From contig CAZIOH010000009.1 of assembly GCA_964540815.1 (NCBI GenBank), positions 1 through 64,000 on the forward strand: a stretch of 64,000 nt of DNA, given 5' to 3'. The notes under the pieces are model-generated. The model searched no databases, was not told where the DNA came from, and worked only from the letters and a program-made list of their open reading frames with translations. The translations under genes were made by a program, and so were the position numbers. Positions 1 through 7,937 of the stretch are shown in pieces. Source of the DNA: CAZIOH01 sp964540815 (GTDB lineage: Bacteria > Myxococcota_A > Polyangia > Fen-1088). Position 1 is the stretch's first letter, and every line of letters begins with the position of its first letter.

Positions 1-72
1 GGGGTCCTCCCCTTCCCGCGAGCGCCGTAGGCGCGTCCGTCCTCCCCTTCCCGCGAGCGCCGTAGGCGCGTT
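1..72. repeat. R1 repeat copy A (partial, cut by window edge)
   Basis: The window opens inside a dispersed intergenic repeat (R1). Two tandem tail units (about 1-37 and 39-72) each contain a CCTCCCC run followed by GCGCC-GTA-GGCGC, a small hairpin. The last base lies two bases before the stop codon of aroC. The same tail recurs at 5924-6050, 13150-13327 and 18341-18575. Confidence 0.85.
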
Positions 73-74
73 CC

Positions 75-1160
75 TCACCCGCACTGGCCGCGCTGACGGA
101 GGGCGTGGTCGGCGAGGACCAGCGCCATCATGGCCTCGACGATCGGGACGGCGCGGGGCAGGACGCAGGGATCGTGACGGCCACGGGCCTTGATGGTCGT
201 GTCCTGCAGTCTGTCGTCGACGGTGGCCTGCTCGCGCAGGATGGTGGCCGTCGGCTTGAACGCGACGCGGATGAGGATGTCCTCGCCGTTCGAGATGCCG
301 CCCTGGATTCCGCCCGAGTGGTTGGTGCGCGTGCGGGCCCGACCCCCCTCGGCATAGAACGGGTCGTTGTGGGCGGCGCCCGTGAGGGCAATGCCGCCGA
401 AGCCGCTGCCGACCTCGAAGCCCTTGGCCGCGGGCAGCGACAGCATGGCCTTGGCCAGATCCGCATCGAGCTTGTCGAAGATCGGCTCTCCCCATCCCGC
501 CGGAACGCCGCGCGCCACCGCCTCGACGATGCCCCCGAGCGAGTCGCCGGCGCGGCGGGCCTCGTCGATGGCCGTGATCATCTCGGCCGCGCGGGCGGCG
601 TCGGGACAGCGCACGATGTTGGCGTCGACCGCGGCGGTGGTCACCGTGGCCGGGTCGACCGTGGCGACCATCCCGTGGACCTGCTTGACGTACGCCACGA
701 TCTCGATGGGCATGCCGAGCGGCCCGGTCAGCGTCTTGCGCGCGAGCACGCCGGCCGCGACGCGCCCCACGGTCTCGCGGGCGCTGGCCCGTCCCCCCCC
801 CTGCCAGGCGCGAATTCCGTACTTGGCCTGGTAGGTGTAGTCGGCGTGGGAGGGACGGAACTTGGTCCGCATGTCCTCGTAGTCGCCGCCCCGGTTGTCC
901 TGATTGCGCACGAGGAGCGCGATCGGGGTCCCGAGCGTCAGGCCGTCGCTCACCCCCGACAGGATCTCCACCTCGTCGCGCTCGCGGCGCTGGGTGGTGA
1001 TGATGCTCTGCCCGGGCCGCCGCCGATCGAGCTCGACCTGAAGCTCCTCGCGCGAGATGGGCATCCGGGGCGGGCAACCGTCGACCACCACGCCGACAGA
1101 GGGACCGTGCGACTCGCCCCAGGTGCTGACCCGAAACAGGGTCCCGAACGTGCTGCTCAT
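75..1160 (-). CDS. aroC: Chorismate synthase
   Basis: Converts 5-enolpyruvylshikimate-3-phosphate to chorismate, the last shikimate-pathway step, using reduced FMN in the cytosol. The 361-residue length is normal. Family signatures are present: GESHG at residues 15-19 with the first catalytic His, RPSHADYTY near residue 105 with the second, GGGRASARETVGR near 125, and RHDPCVLPRAVPIVEAM near the C-terminus. The ATG start gives the family N-terminus MSSTFGTLFRVSTWGESHG directly. It lies 9 bp downstream of the DUF4178 gene on the same strand, probably as a two-gene operon, and its stop abuts an R1 repeat that may serve as terminator. Confidence 0.98.
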   Translation of the reverse strand: MSSTFGTLFRVSTWGESHGPSVGVVVDGCPPRMPISREELQVELDRRRPGQSIITTQRRERDEVEILSGVSDGLTLGTPIALLVRNQDNRGGDYEDMRTKFRPSHADYTYQAKYGIRAWQGGGRASARETVGRVAAGVLARKTLTGPLGMPIEIVAYVKQVHGMVATVDPATVTTAAVDANIVRCPDAARAAEMITAIDEARRAGDSLGGIVEAVARGVPAGWGEPIFDKLDADLAKAMLSLPAAKGFEVGSGFGGIALTGAAHNDPFYAEGGRARTRTNHSGGIQGGISNGEDILIRVAFKPTATILREQATVDDRLQDTTIKARGRHDPCVLPRAVPIVEAMMALVLADHALRQRGQCG

Positions 1161-1169
1161 GCGCTCCGG

Positions 1170-1622
1170 TCAGGGACCGGGAAGGACATCCACCATGCCC
1201 TTGTGGATGGCCTCCCCGAACAGGATGGTGGTGCTGCCGGACCGCGATTCAATCTGCAGGAAGAGATCCCCCGCCGCCCGGTATCGCCAGAGATCGCAGG
1301 ACCCTGGCAACCGCTCGTCGACGCTGCCCAGGACCTCGACCGACGCGGTCCCGGACAGGCGCGGGAGGAAGGCGCTCTTGCGGTAGGAAATCGAGGGCGG
1401 CGGCGGGGTGGCGACGTCGAGATCGTGGACCTGGCTCATGATCAGCAACCGGTCGTCGAGCGCGTCGAGGACCGGCTCGACCCACAAGATCGCCTCGCCG
1501 TCGACCGCCTTGGCCAGCGGGTAAACCTTGCCACCGAGCTTGTAGATCAGCACCCCCTCCACCACGTAGTCGCGTCCGAGGTAGGCGATCACATCGCGCG
1601 GTCTCAACTTGGTCGGCTCCAT
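1170..1622 (-). CDS. DUF4178-like protein
   Basis: A 150-residue soluble protein. The N-terminal half (LRPRDVIAYLGRDYVVEGVL, then a YKLGGKVYPLA segment and ILWVEPV) resembles the DUF4178 fold, a small beta-rich domain of unknown function. The longer open frame upstream has no homology-like content, so I chose the ATG at 1622, which begins MEPTKLRPRD. It is transcribed divergently from the E1-alpha gene (75 bp between starts) and runs straight into aroC. I see no signal peptide or membrane segment. The function is unknown, and the DUF4178 assignment is by pattern only. Confidence 0.8.
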   Translation of the reverse strand: MEPTKLRPRDVIAYLGRDYVVEGVLIYKLGGKVYPLAKAVDGEAILWVEPVLDALDDRLLIMSQVHDLDVATPPPPSISYRKSAFLPRLSGTASVEVLGSVDERLPGSCDLWRYRAAGDLFLQIESRSGSTTILFGEAIHKGMVDVLPGP

Positions 1623-1697
1623 GACGAGTGATCCCCTACCACACCCGGCGCTTGACAGCACCTTGGACGACGCATTAAGGACCGACCCGGTGAAACC

Positions 1698-2795
1698 TTG
1701 AAGCTCGAAGTCATTCGCGTCATGGACGACGAGGGCCGGGTGCTGCACCCCGACCGTGAACCCAGCCTGTCGGGTGACGAGCACCGGAAAATTCTCCACG
1801 CGCTCTTGCGCATCCGCATCCTCGACGAGCGCATGCTGCGCCTGCAACGCCAGGGGCGCCTCGGGTTCTACGTCACCACCACCGGCGAGGAGGCCACCCA
1901 CATCGGTGCGGCCGCCGCCCTGCGCACCTCGGACTGGTTCTATTCCGCGTACCGCGAGGTGGGCGCGGCCCTCTACCGTGGCTACGACCTGCGCACCTTC
2001 ATGTGCCAGCTCTTCGGGAACGCCGAGGACCCCGTCAAGGGCCGCCAGATGCCCGTGCACCACTCGGTTCGTCACCTCAACTTCGTGACGGTGGCCTCGC
2101 CGGTCGCGACCCAGATCCCGCACGCCGTCGGCACCGCCTGGGCCGCCAAGCTCCAGGGCAAGGACGACGTGGCGGTGGCGTTCTTCGGCGACGGCGGGAC
2201 CTCGACCCCGATCTTCCACTCCGGGTGCCTGTTCGCCGGGATCTACAAGGTCCCGGCCATCATCGTGTGCCGCAACAACGGCTGGGCCATCTCGGTCCCG
2301 CGCTCGGTCCAGACCGTGACCCCGACCTTCGCCCAGAAGGGCATCGCCTACGGGCTGCCCGGCATCCTGGTCGACGGGAACGACGTGCTCGCGATGATCC
2401 ACGTGATCTCAGAGGCGGCGGCGCGCGGGCGGCGGGGCGAGGGCGCGACCCTGATCGAGGCCCGGACGTACCGGCGGGGCTCGCACAGCTCGTCGGACGA
2501 CCCATCGGTCTACCGGGATCCGGCCGAGCCGCGCGAGTGGGAGCACCGCGATCCGATCGACCGCTACCGCAAGTACCTGCTCGCCAAGAACGAGCTCTCG
2601 GCCGCGCTCGAGAAGCAGTGGGCCGAGGAGATCAACGACGAGATCGCCGAGGCCGTCCGCTATGCCGAGGCCGTGGCCCCCAAGCCTCCCCTGCGCACCA
2701 TGTTCGAGGACGTCTACGCCCACGTCCCCTGGCACCTCGAGGAGCAATATGAGGCCCTGGCCGAGCACATCCACCGCCACGGCGAGAAGTCGTGA
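1698..2795 (+). CDS. 2-oxoacid dehydrogenase E1 component, alpha subunit
   Basis: Thiamine-diphosphate-dependent decarboxylase subunit of a branched-chain 2-oxoacid dehydrogenase type complex. The 365-residue protein closely follows BCKDH E1-alpha: RVMDDEGRVL near the start, GFYVTTTGEEATHIGAAAAL, YREVGAALYRGYDL and GKGRQMPVH-like text. The diphosphate motif runs from GDGGTS (about 165) to NNGWAIS (about 193), and the phosphorylation-loop-like YRRGSHSSSDDPS follows. The TTG at 1698 keeps the conserved IRVMDDEGRVL block; an in-frame ATG at 1722 would start inside it. No E1-beta, E2 or E3 gene is adjacent. Downstream is a decayed serine-hydrolase gene, so the partner subunits must be encoded elsewhere. 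Confidence 0.93.
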   Translation: MKLEVIRVMDDEGRVLHPDREPSLSGDEHRKILHALLRIRILDERMLRLQRQGRLGFYVTTTGEEATHIGAAAALRTSDWFYSAYREVGAALYRGYDLRTFMCQLFGNAEDPVKGRQMPVHHSVRHLNFVTVASPVATQIPHAVGTAWAAKLQGKDDVAVAFFGDGGTSTPIFHSGCLFAGIYKVPAIIVCRNNGWAISVPRSVQTVTPTFAQKGIAYGLPGILVDGNDVLAMIHVISEAAARGRRGEGATLIEARTYRRGSHSSSDDPSVYRDPAEPREWEHRDPIDRYRKYLLAKNELSAALEKQWAEEINDEIAEAVRYAEAVAPKPPLRTMFEDVYAHVPWHLEEQYEALAEHIHRHGEKS

Positions 2796-2800
2796 TCAGG

Positions 2801-2830
2801 ACCCGGCAAGGGCCGGCAAGGGCCGGCAAG
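2801..2830. repeat. Short tandem repeat after E1-alpha stop
   Basis: Three near-exact copies of a 10-bp unit (ggccggcaag) begin 5 bp after the E1-alpha stop codon. The unit has no obvious hairpin. Similar short arrays sit just after other stop codons in this window, for example at 8881-8904. Confidence 0.8.
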
Positions 2831-2915
2831 GTGGTGAAGGTCGTGCGATCGTGACGACCACCCGACCGACGATTTTCTAGACGCCCGCGCCCGGCGGGGG
2901 GTCTTACTCGGCATC

Positions 2916-3589
2916 GTGCCGAAGGAGACGCCGATCATCCAGCTCTTGCCATTGGGGCCGCGACGCGCGGCGGCCGAACTGGCGCAGCGCTCCGACGACG
3001 AGCTGATGACGCTGGCCGCGGCGGGGCTGGTCGAGGCCTTCAGCGAGCTGGTGGTCGCGCCCGGCATCCTGCTGGCGCCGCCCGAAATGCCGGTCAGCTA
3101 TTACCGGCTGAAGTTCCTCGCCCACGACGGCGCGCCGGCCGGTTACTCCGCGAACCTGTCTTGCCTCCCGGAGGAAAGTTTTTGCTTCGTGACCCTGGCA
3201 AACGGCGACGGCGCGGACTTCATTGGTAGCCTGGTCACCGCCATCTCGACCCTGGTGGATCTGCCGGCGCCGAGCGCCCCGCCCGATCTCAGCCCACGGC
3301 CCGATCGCTTTCCGGCCCATGCGGGCACCTACGACGATCCGTTCGCGCTCGGCGAGGTGGACGTGACCGCCAGGGCCGATGGGCCCAGCGTCCTCGTCCC
3401 GACCCTCGATCCCACCACCCGCTCGACCTGATGCCGACGGCGGCCGACAACTTCGTCGACGCCTCGGGCACGACCTCGGCGACCTTCATCGCGGACGCCG
3501 ACGGCGTGTACCGCTACCTGTATTCGCGGCCCTTCGTCGCGGCACGCGTCGCGCCCCCTGAACGAGCGGCGGCCGTGCGCGGGCGATGA
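2916..3589 (+). pseudogene. Serine hydrolase (beta-lactamase family) C-terminal remnant, frameshifted
   Basis: The first frame (GTG 2916 to stop 3431) reads like the C-terminal half of a class C beta-lactamase-type serine hydrolase: FLAHDGAPAGYSANLSCLPE, then FVTLANGDGADF, then a DUF3471-like start (HAGTYDDPFALGEVDV). Homology continues in a different frame from about 3405 to 3589 (HPLDLMPTAADNFVD, ATFIADADGVYRYLYSR, PFVAARV), so there is a frameshift near 3405-3430. The N-terminal domain with the SxxK nucleophile is absent upstream. Truncation plus frameshift indicates a decaying gene. A sequencing indel could explain the shift but not the missing front half. The 5' limit is uncertain. Confidence 0.72.
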
Positions 3590-3604
3590 ACGTTCCGCCC
3601 CGGA

Positions 3605-3846
3605 CGAAGTGGGGTCCCCCTCCCCGCTCCGCGGAGCGGGGGGATGAGGAAGGGTTGGAGCTCAATCTCAGTTTGGCTCATGCCCCGCGTCCGCGCCCTC
3701 CATGCGGTGGATCGGAGGTTGGCTTTGCCAACCGGAGATGGCACCAGCAAAGCAGTTCCGGGCACGCGTCTCGTCGTCCGTCGGGAGGGGCCCGCGGGGA
3801 GGGGTCCTCCCCTTCCCGCGCTCCGGTCCTCCCCTTCCCGCGACTG
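3605..3846. repeat. R1 repeat copy B (full: part 1 plus part 2)
   Basis: Part 1 (about 3605-3710) holds a strong palindrome around CCCCGCTCCGCGGAGCGGGG. Part 2 (3711-3846) holds hairpin H1 GGTTGGC-TTT-GCCAACC at 3717-3733, then H2 GGGGAGG-GGT-CCTCCCC and a degraded tail. It separates the hydrolase remnant from the metallophosphoesterase. The same two-part order is seen at 18341-18575. Confidence 0.85.
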
Positions 3847-3887
3847 ACTTCGGCCCTTATCCTCACGGTCCACATGATGGACGTCGC

Positions 3888-4799
3888 GTGACGCGGTCCC
3901 GGGTCGCTGTGTTCGTTTCCCTTCTGGTGAAGCCGAGGTCGCCCGGGCGGGGACGTCACTATTCACGCAAGCGGCTCGTGGGCGAGTCGATCGCGCGCGC
4001 CGTGTACGGAGGCGGCTGGACCGCCCGCGCCTGGGCGCTCGTTCCGGGTCGCACGGCCGTGGATCTGTTGCGGCACGACCTGGCTTTGTTGCCTGCGCGC
4101 CCGGGTGGCGGCGAACGCGCGCTGCGGGTGGCGTTCGCTTCGGACATGCACATCGGACCGCTGACGGCGCCGGGCCTCCTCGACAATGCCTTCGCCCTGC
4201 TGACGGGGCTGCGCCCCGACGTGCTGGTGCTGGGCGGCGACTACGTCTACATGGAGGCGACCCCGGAGATGGCGCGCGAGCTCGAGGCACGCGTGGCGGC
4301 GGTGCCGGCGCGCACCAAGATCGCGATCCTCGGCAACCACGATCTATGGACCCACCACCATCGCATCGAGGCCGCCCTGCGCGCGGCCGGGGCGACGGTG
4401 CTGATCAACGAGGCGCTGGTGCTCCCGGCCCCGTTCGAGGACGTCGCCTTCGTGGGCCTCGACGATCCCTGGGCCGGAAAGCCGGACGCGGAGCGGGCCC
4501 TGCGGGGTGCCGAGGGCGCCGGGCTGCGCATCGGGCTGTCGCACTCACCGGAGGGCGTACCGATACTGCAAGGCCGCGGGCTGGCCCTGCTGCTGTGCGG
4601 TCACACCCACGGCGGCCAGATTGCGCTGCCGTCCGGCCCCGTCGTCGTCCATGGCGAGCATGGCCGCCGCTGGCCTGCGGGCCTTTACCAGCTCGGCGAC
4701 GTGAGCCTGTTCGTCTCTCGCGGTCTCGGCTCCGTCGATCTCCCCTTCCGCGCGTACGCCCGCCCGGACGTGAGCTTGTTCACGCTCACCGGACGGTAG
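3888..4799 (+). CDS. Metallophosphoesterase (calcineurin-like, YaeI-type)
   Basis: Predicted binuclear-metal phosphoesterase. All metal-binding blocks are visible in order: SDMHIG (about 84), GGDYV (about 114), GNHD (about 149), a LSHSPEG block with the fourth His, and CGHTHGGQ (about 238). This order matches the YaeI/UDP-diacylglucosamine-hydrolase-like class. The open frame extends upstream through an R1 repeat, which is not protein-like, so I placed the start at GTG 3888 (VTRSRVAVFVSLL), giving about 303 residues. A later start before SIARAVYGG is possible. The short hydrophobic N-terminus could act as a signal anchor. The substrate is unknown. Confidence 0.9.
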   Translation: MTRSRVAVFVSLLVKPRSPGRGRHYSRKRLVGESIARAVYGGGWTARAWALVPGRTAVDLLRHDLALLPARPGGGERALRVAFASDMHIGPLTAPGLLDNAFALLTGLRPDVLVLGGDYVYMEATPEMARELEARVAAVPARTKIAILGNHDLWTHHHRIEAALRAAGATVLINEALVLPAPFEDVAFVGLDDPWAGKPDAERALRGAEGAGLRIGLSHSPEGVPILQGRGLALLLCGHTHGGQIALPSGPVVVHGEHGRRWPAGLYQLGDVSLFVSRGLGSVDLPFRAYARPDVSLFTLTGR

Positions 4800-4882
4800 C
4801 GCGCGCGTGGCGTGGTGCAGGGTCTTGCCGTCCCTCCGAGTCGTATGACGGCGGGTCGAAGACGACATGTTAGCGTTGTCGA

Positions 4883-5347
4883 GTGAATCTGGTCGACGAG
4901 CTGCATGCAATCGCGGCGGCCCTCACCCGCGCCGGAATCCCGTACGCGGTCTGCGGCGGGGTGGCCGTCACCATCCACGGAGCGACGCGCTCGACGAAGG
5001 ACATCGACGTGCTGATCGGGCCCGAGGATCTCACCCGGGCCCTGGACGCCGTTCGCCCCCTTGGCTACGCCTTCGCCGCGCTCCCCATGGTGTTCGACGA
5101 GGGAACCGAGCGCGAGCGTCACGTTCAGCGTGTGAGCAAGGTTTTGGAGGGGCAACACCTCTTGCTCGACCTGCTCCTCGCACGTTCGTCTCTGGCAGGG
5201 CTCCTCGACGACCGCATCGACGTCATGCTGCCGGAAGGCTCCTTGTCCGTGGTGTCTCGCGACACCTTGCTGCGCATGAAGCGCATCGCCGCGAGGTCGC
5301 AAGATCTGGCGGATCTCGAAAGACTGGAGCGTCCGGATGAGCCGTGA
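4883..5347 (+). CDS. Nucleotidyltransferase-fold protein
   Basis: A 154-residue protein of the pol-beta-like nucleotidyltransferase superfamily. The diagnostic block is CGGVAVTIHGATRSTKDIDV at about residues 22-41, i.e. GG followed by a T-x-D-x-D metal-binding motif. The length and form resemble small DUF6036/AbiEii-like or MNT-type proteins, some of which are toxin or antitoxin components. The GTG start at 4883 gives MNLVDELHAIAAAL, a typical helical lead-in. Its last 11 bases overlap the start of the next gene, so the two are probably translationally coupled. The substrate and any toxicity cannot be read from the sequence. Confidence 0.88.
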   Translation: MNLVDELHAIAAALTRAGIPYAVCGGVAVTIHGATRSTKDIDVLIGPEDLTRALDAVRPLGYAFAALPMVFDEGTERERHVQRVSKVLEGQHLLLDLLLARSSLAGLLDDRIDVMLPEGSLSVVSRDTLLRMKRIAARSQDLADLERLERPDEP

Positions 5348-5669
5348 CCGGTCAGACCACCCGGGTGGGCAGTCGACCCCCGAGTGCCGGACGCGTGAAC
5401 CGCCCCCCGGCGTGGCCGCGCGGATGGCCGTGCTGCGCGCGTCGTACATTCCCGAAACCGTCGCGGCGGCGGCGGAGCGGTTGGCGCACGAGGGGCCCGC
5501 AGCCAGGGAGCTGCCGTTCGAGGTGGCCGTCGCCCGCCGGCTGCAGGAGCTTCGTGCGCTCCTGGAGCTCGCAGCCTACCTCCATCGCGCCCCGGATCGC
5601 GTCGCACCTCGATCCAATCCGGCGTCGGCGCAGGGGCCCTTGGAAGAGGCCGACGCTGACGAAGCGTGA
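5337..5669 (+). CDS. Small hypothetical protein coupled to nucleotidyltransferase
   Basis: A 110-residue, largely helical protein that I do not recognise. After a disordered Pro-rich start, residues 30-85 form an amphipathic region (ASYIPETVAAAAERLAHEG, then ARRLQELRALLELAAYL), followed by a disordered acidic tail. Its ATG overlaps the last codons of the nucleotidyltransferase gene. Such tight pairing suggests that the products act together, for example as a partner or antitoxin-like subunit, but no known antitoxin motif (HEPN RxxxxH, ribbon-helix-helix) is visible. Confidence 0.65.
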   Translation: MSRDRSDHPGGQSTPECRTREPPPGVAARMAVLRASYIPETVAAAAERLAHEGPAARELPFEVAVARRLQELRALLELAAYLHRAPDRVAPRSNPASAQGPLEEADADEA

Positions 5670-5923
5670 AGCGGGACCGCGAGTCGACGAACCGGAGACG
5701 CCCCTGGCGCGCTCGAGGTTCTCCCTCCGACGCGAGATGATCGACGTCTTCGTCCATCATCGGAGCCCAAACGAGCTTCGGTTCGTCACGGCTGTGCAAC
5801 CCTGGATTTCAGCGTCGCGAAGCTGATGACCCGCCGGGGTCGTTTCCCCCCGCCAGCGCCCTGCGCGGCTGGTGAAGATCGGTGTCACGACGCCCGAGGC
5901 CAGGCCGCCATCGTCCAAGGACC
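5670..5923. other. Intergenic, no gene recognised
   Basis: About 250 bp between the nucleotidyltransferase pair and R1 copy C. Frames are open by GC bias only. I see no protein homology, RNA gene or clear terminator. Confidence 0.6.
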
Positions 5924-6050
5924 GTGGATCGGAGGTTGGCTTTGCCAACCGGAGAAGACATGAGCCAAGCAGATCCGGGCCCGCCTCCGTCGTCCGCCGG
6001 GAGGGGCCCGCGGGGAGGGGTCCTCCCCTTCCCGCGAGCGCCGTAGGGGC
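5924..6050. repeat. R1 repeat copy C (part 2)
   Basis: H1 is GGTTGGC-TTT-GCCAACC at 5934-5950, followed by the conserved GGGAGGGGCCCGCGGGGAGG core and the GCGAGCGCCGTA tail. The right arm of the terminal hairpin is altered. It ends exactly at the stop codon of the SMP-30 gene at 6051. Confidence 0.88.
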
Positions 6051-6965
6051 TCAGCGCATCGCGCCTTTGATGTTGACGGCGATGGCCCAGACGGCGTCGG
6101 TGGCGGTGACGAAGAGGCGGTTGTGCCGGGAGCCGCCGAAGCACAGGTTCGAGACCGTGGCCGGAAGGTGAACCTTGCCGAGCAGGGTTCCGTCGGGCGC
6201 ATAGGTGTGGATGCCGTCGCCGGCGCTGATCCACACGTTGCCCTCGATGTCCACCCGCAGCCCGTCCGGCACGCCCGGCGCAATCTCCGCGAAGATCTCG
6301 CCGCCCGAGAGCCGCTTGAACCCGTCGACCGAGAACACCCGGACGTGGTGGGGGCCGGCGGGATCGTGGGTCCGTCCCGAATCGGCGACGTAAAGGCGCC
6401 GGGCATCCGGCGAGAAGGCGAGGCCGTTCGGCTTGACGAAGTCCGTGGCCATGGCCTCGACCCGCTTGCTCATGGGATCCACGCGGAACACGTGGCAACC
6501 ACCGTACTCGGGATCGCCGCGGTGCCCTTCGTGGTCGCTCAGGATCCCGTAAGGCGGGTCGGTGAACCAGATGCCCTGATCGGGGGCCACCACCACGTCG
6601 TTGGGGGAGTTGAGCCGGTGCCCCTCGAAGCGATCCGCCACCACCTCGATGGTCCCGTCGGGGCGCGTGCGCGTCACGCGCCTGCCCCCTTGCTCACAGG
6701 TGAGGAGGCTGCCGTTCCAGTCGCGCGTGTTCCCGTTCGCGAAATTCGAGGGCGCCCGGAACACGGCGGTGCCGAGCCCCGGAAAGTAGCGCCACATGCG
6801 ATCGCTGGGGATGTCGCTCCAGATGAGGCAGTCGTGCTCGGAGAACCAAACGGGCCCCTCGGCCCATACCATCCCGTCGGCGATCTTGACCGGGACCACC
6901 GTCGGTATGGTGAGGTCTCGGAAGTGGGGGTGCTGAACGTCGTAGACGCCTTGGGGGCCGGTCAT
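6051..6965 (-). CDS. SMP-30/gluconolactonase family protein
   Basis: A six-bladed beta-propeller lactonase-like enzyme of 304 residues, probably a divalent-cation-dependent lactone hydrolase. Family blocks visible are WAEGPVWF with the metal-binding Glu, CEQGGRRVTRT, LNSPNDVVVAPDQGIWFTDP, KPNGLAFSPDARRLYVADSG and PDGLRVDIEGNVWISAGDG. The ATG at 6965 gives MTGPQGVYDVQHPHFRDL and is preferred over an upstream extension that loses homology. It starts 90 bp from the divergent rhomboid gene. No signal peptide is seen, so it is probably cytosolic. The substrate (gluconolactone or another sugar or organophosphate lactone) is not predictable here. Confidence 0.94.
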   Translation of the reverse strand: MTGPQGVYDVQHPHFRDLTIPTVVPVKIADGMVWAEGPVWFSEHDCLIWSDIPSDRMWRYFPGLGTAVFRAPSNFANGNTRDWNGSLLTCEQGGRRVTRTRPDGTIEVVADRFEGHRLNSPNDVVVAPDQGIWFTDPPYGILSDHEGHRGDPEYGGCHVFRVDPMSKRVEAMATDFVKPNGLAFSPDARRLYVADSGRTHDPAGPHHVRVFSVDGFKRLSGGEIFAEIAPGVPDGLRVDIEGNVWISAGDGIHTYAPDGTLLGKVHLPATVSNLCFGGSRHNRLFVTATDAVWAIAVNIKGAMR

Positions 6966-7055
6966 GGCCTCGGTACGATACCTCGTCAGCGCAATCGGCG
7001 CGTCAGGGCTGCCAATGCCCGTACCGCCCCAGCCCGGGCGCGCTAGAACCTCCGG

Positions 7056-7937
7056 ATGTCCACCCCGGAAGCGCCGCCACCTTCGTCGCCATCCTCGTCC
7101 CCGCCCGACGCCGACGCCCATTTCTTCACGGCCGGCGCGCCGCACACCTCCCCGCAGGCGTTCTGGCGGGCCCTCTTCCACGCGACGCCCCGGGTGTGGG
7201 TCACCCCGATGCTGGTCGGCCTCAACGCCGCGGTCTTCGTGGTCATGGTCCTGTCGGGCGTCTCGCCGTCGCGGCCGACCACGCTCAGCCTGGTGCGGTG
7301 GGGCGCGGAGTTCGGCCCCCTCACCACGAGCGGAGAGTGGTGGCGCATGCTGACGAACACCTTCATCCACATCGGGATCATCCACATCGCGATGAACATG
7401 TACGGGCTGTGGCAGGTCGGCTTCCTGGTGGAGCGGTTGCTCGGCAACGGGCGGTTCCTGGTGACCTACCTGCTGGCCGGCCTGGCCGGATCGTACGCGT
7501 CGCTGGTGGTCCACCCCGACGTCGTGTCGGCGGGGGCCTCCGGGGCGATCTTCGGCGTCTTCGGCGCCCTGGTCGGATACCTGGCACGCCACCGCGGGTC
7601 GATCCCCAAGCCGATGCTGAAAGGCCTGGTCAACCGCTCCGCGACCTTCGTGGTCCTGAACCTGGTGCTCGGGCTCCAGATCCGCGGCATCGACCTGGCG
7701 GCGCACGGGGGTGGCTTCGCGTGCGGGGTGCTCTGCGCCCTGCTCCTCGCTCGGCCCCTCACCGCCCCGACCGCAACCGAGCTCCCTCGTGGCGGCGCCG
7801 CCGACGGTGGAGGCCGGCGGCGGCCCCTCGACTGGCGCACCCCGCTTCTCGCGCTCGTGGTCGGGCTCGTCATCCTGGCGGGGCTGTGCGCGCTCCTGCC
7901 GCGCGCCGTGGACGGCGCGTTTCCGGGCGCGGTCTGA
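7056..7937 (+). CDS. Rhomboid family intramembrane serine protease
   Basis: A 293-residue polytopic membrane protease. The catalytic Ser lies in GASGAIFG (Ser162) on one helix and the His in DLAAHGGGFACG (His217) on a later one. HIAMNMYGL supplies the conserved Asn/His oxyanion region. About six to seven membrane segments follow a Ser/Pro-rich cytosolic tail of 25 residues. The ATG at 7056 is the only sensible start. It is one of two rhomboids in the window (see 44293-45348). Substrates are unknown. Confidence 0.95.
   Translation: MSTPEAPPPSSPSSSPPDADAHFFTAGAPHTSPQAFWRALFHATPRVWVTPMLVGLNAAVFVVMVLSGVSPSRPTTLSLVRWGAEFGPLTTSGEWWRMLTNTFIHIGIIHIAMNMYGLWQVGFLVERLLGNGRFLVTYLLAGLAGSYASLVVHPDVVSAGASGAIFGVFGALVGYLARHRGSIPKPMLKGLVNRSATFVVLNLVLGLQIRGIDLAAHGGGFACGVLCALLLARPLTAPTATELPRGGAADGGGRRRPLDWRTPLLALVVGLVILAGLCALLPRAVDGAFPGAV

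Noticed and set aside
105..1631. Long plus-strand open frame opposite aroC
   Set aside because: It is the reverse-strand shadow of aroC and the DUF4178 gene, produced by high G+C codon bias, with no recognisable domain.
3702..3887. N-terminal extension of the metallophosphoesterase through R1 copy B
   Set aside because: The translated stretch is the repeat itself and appears in other spurious frames wherever R1 occurs, so it is not protein sequence.
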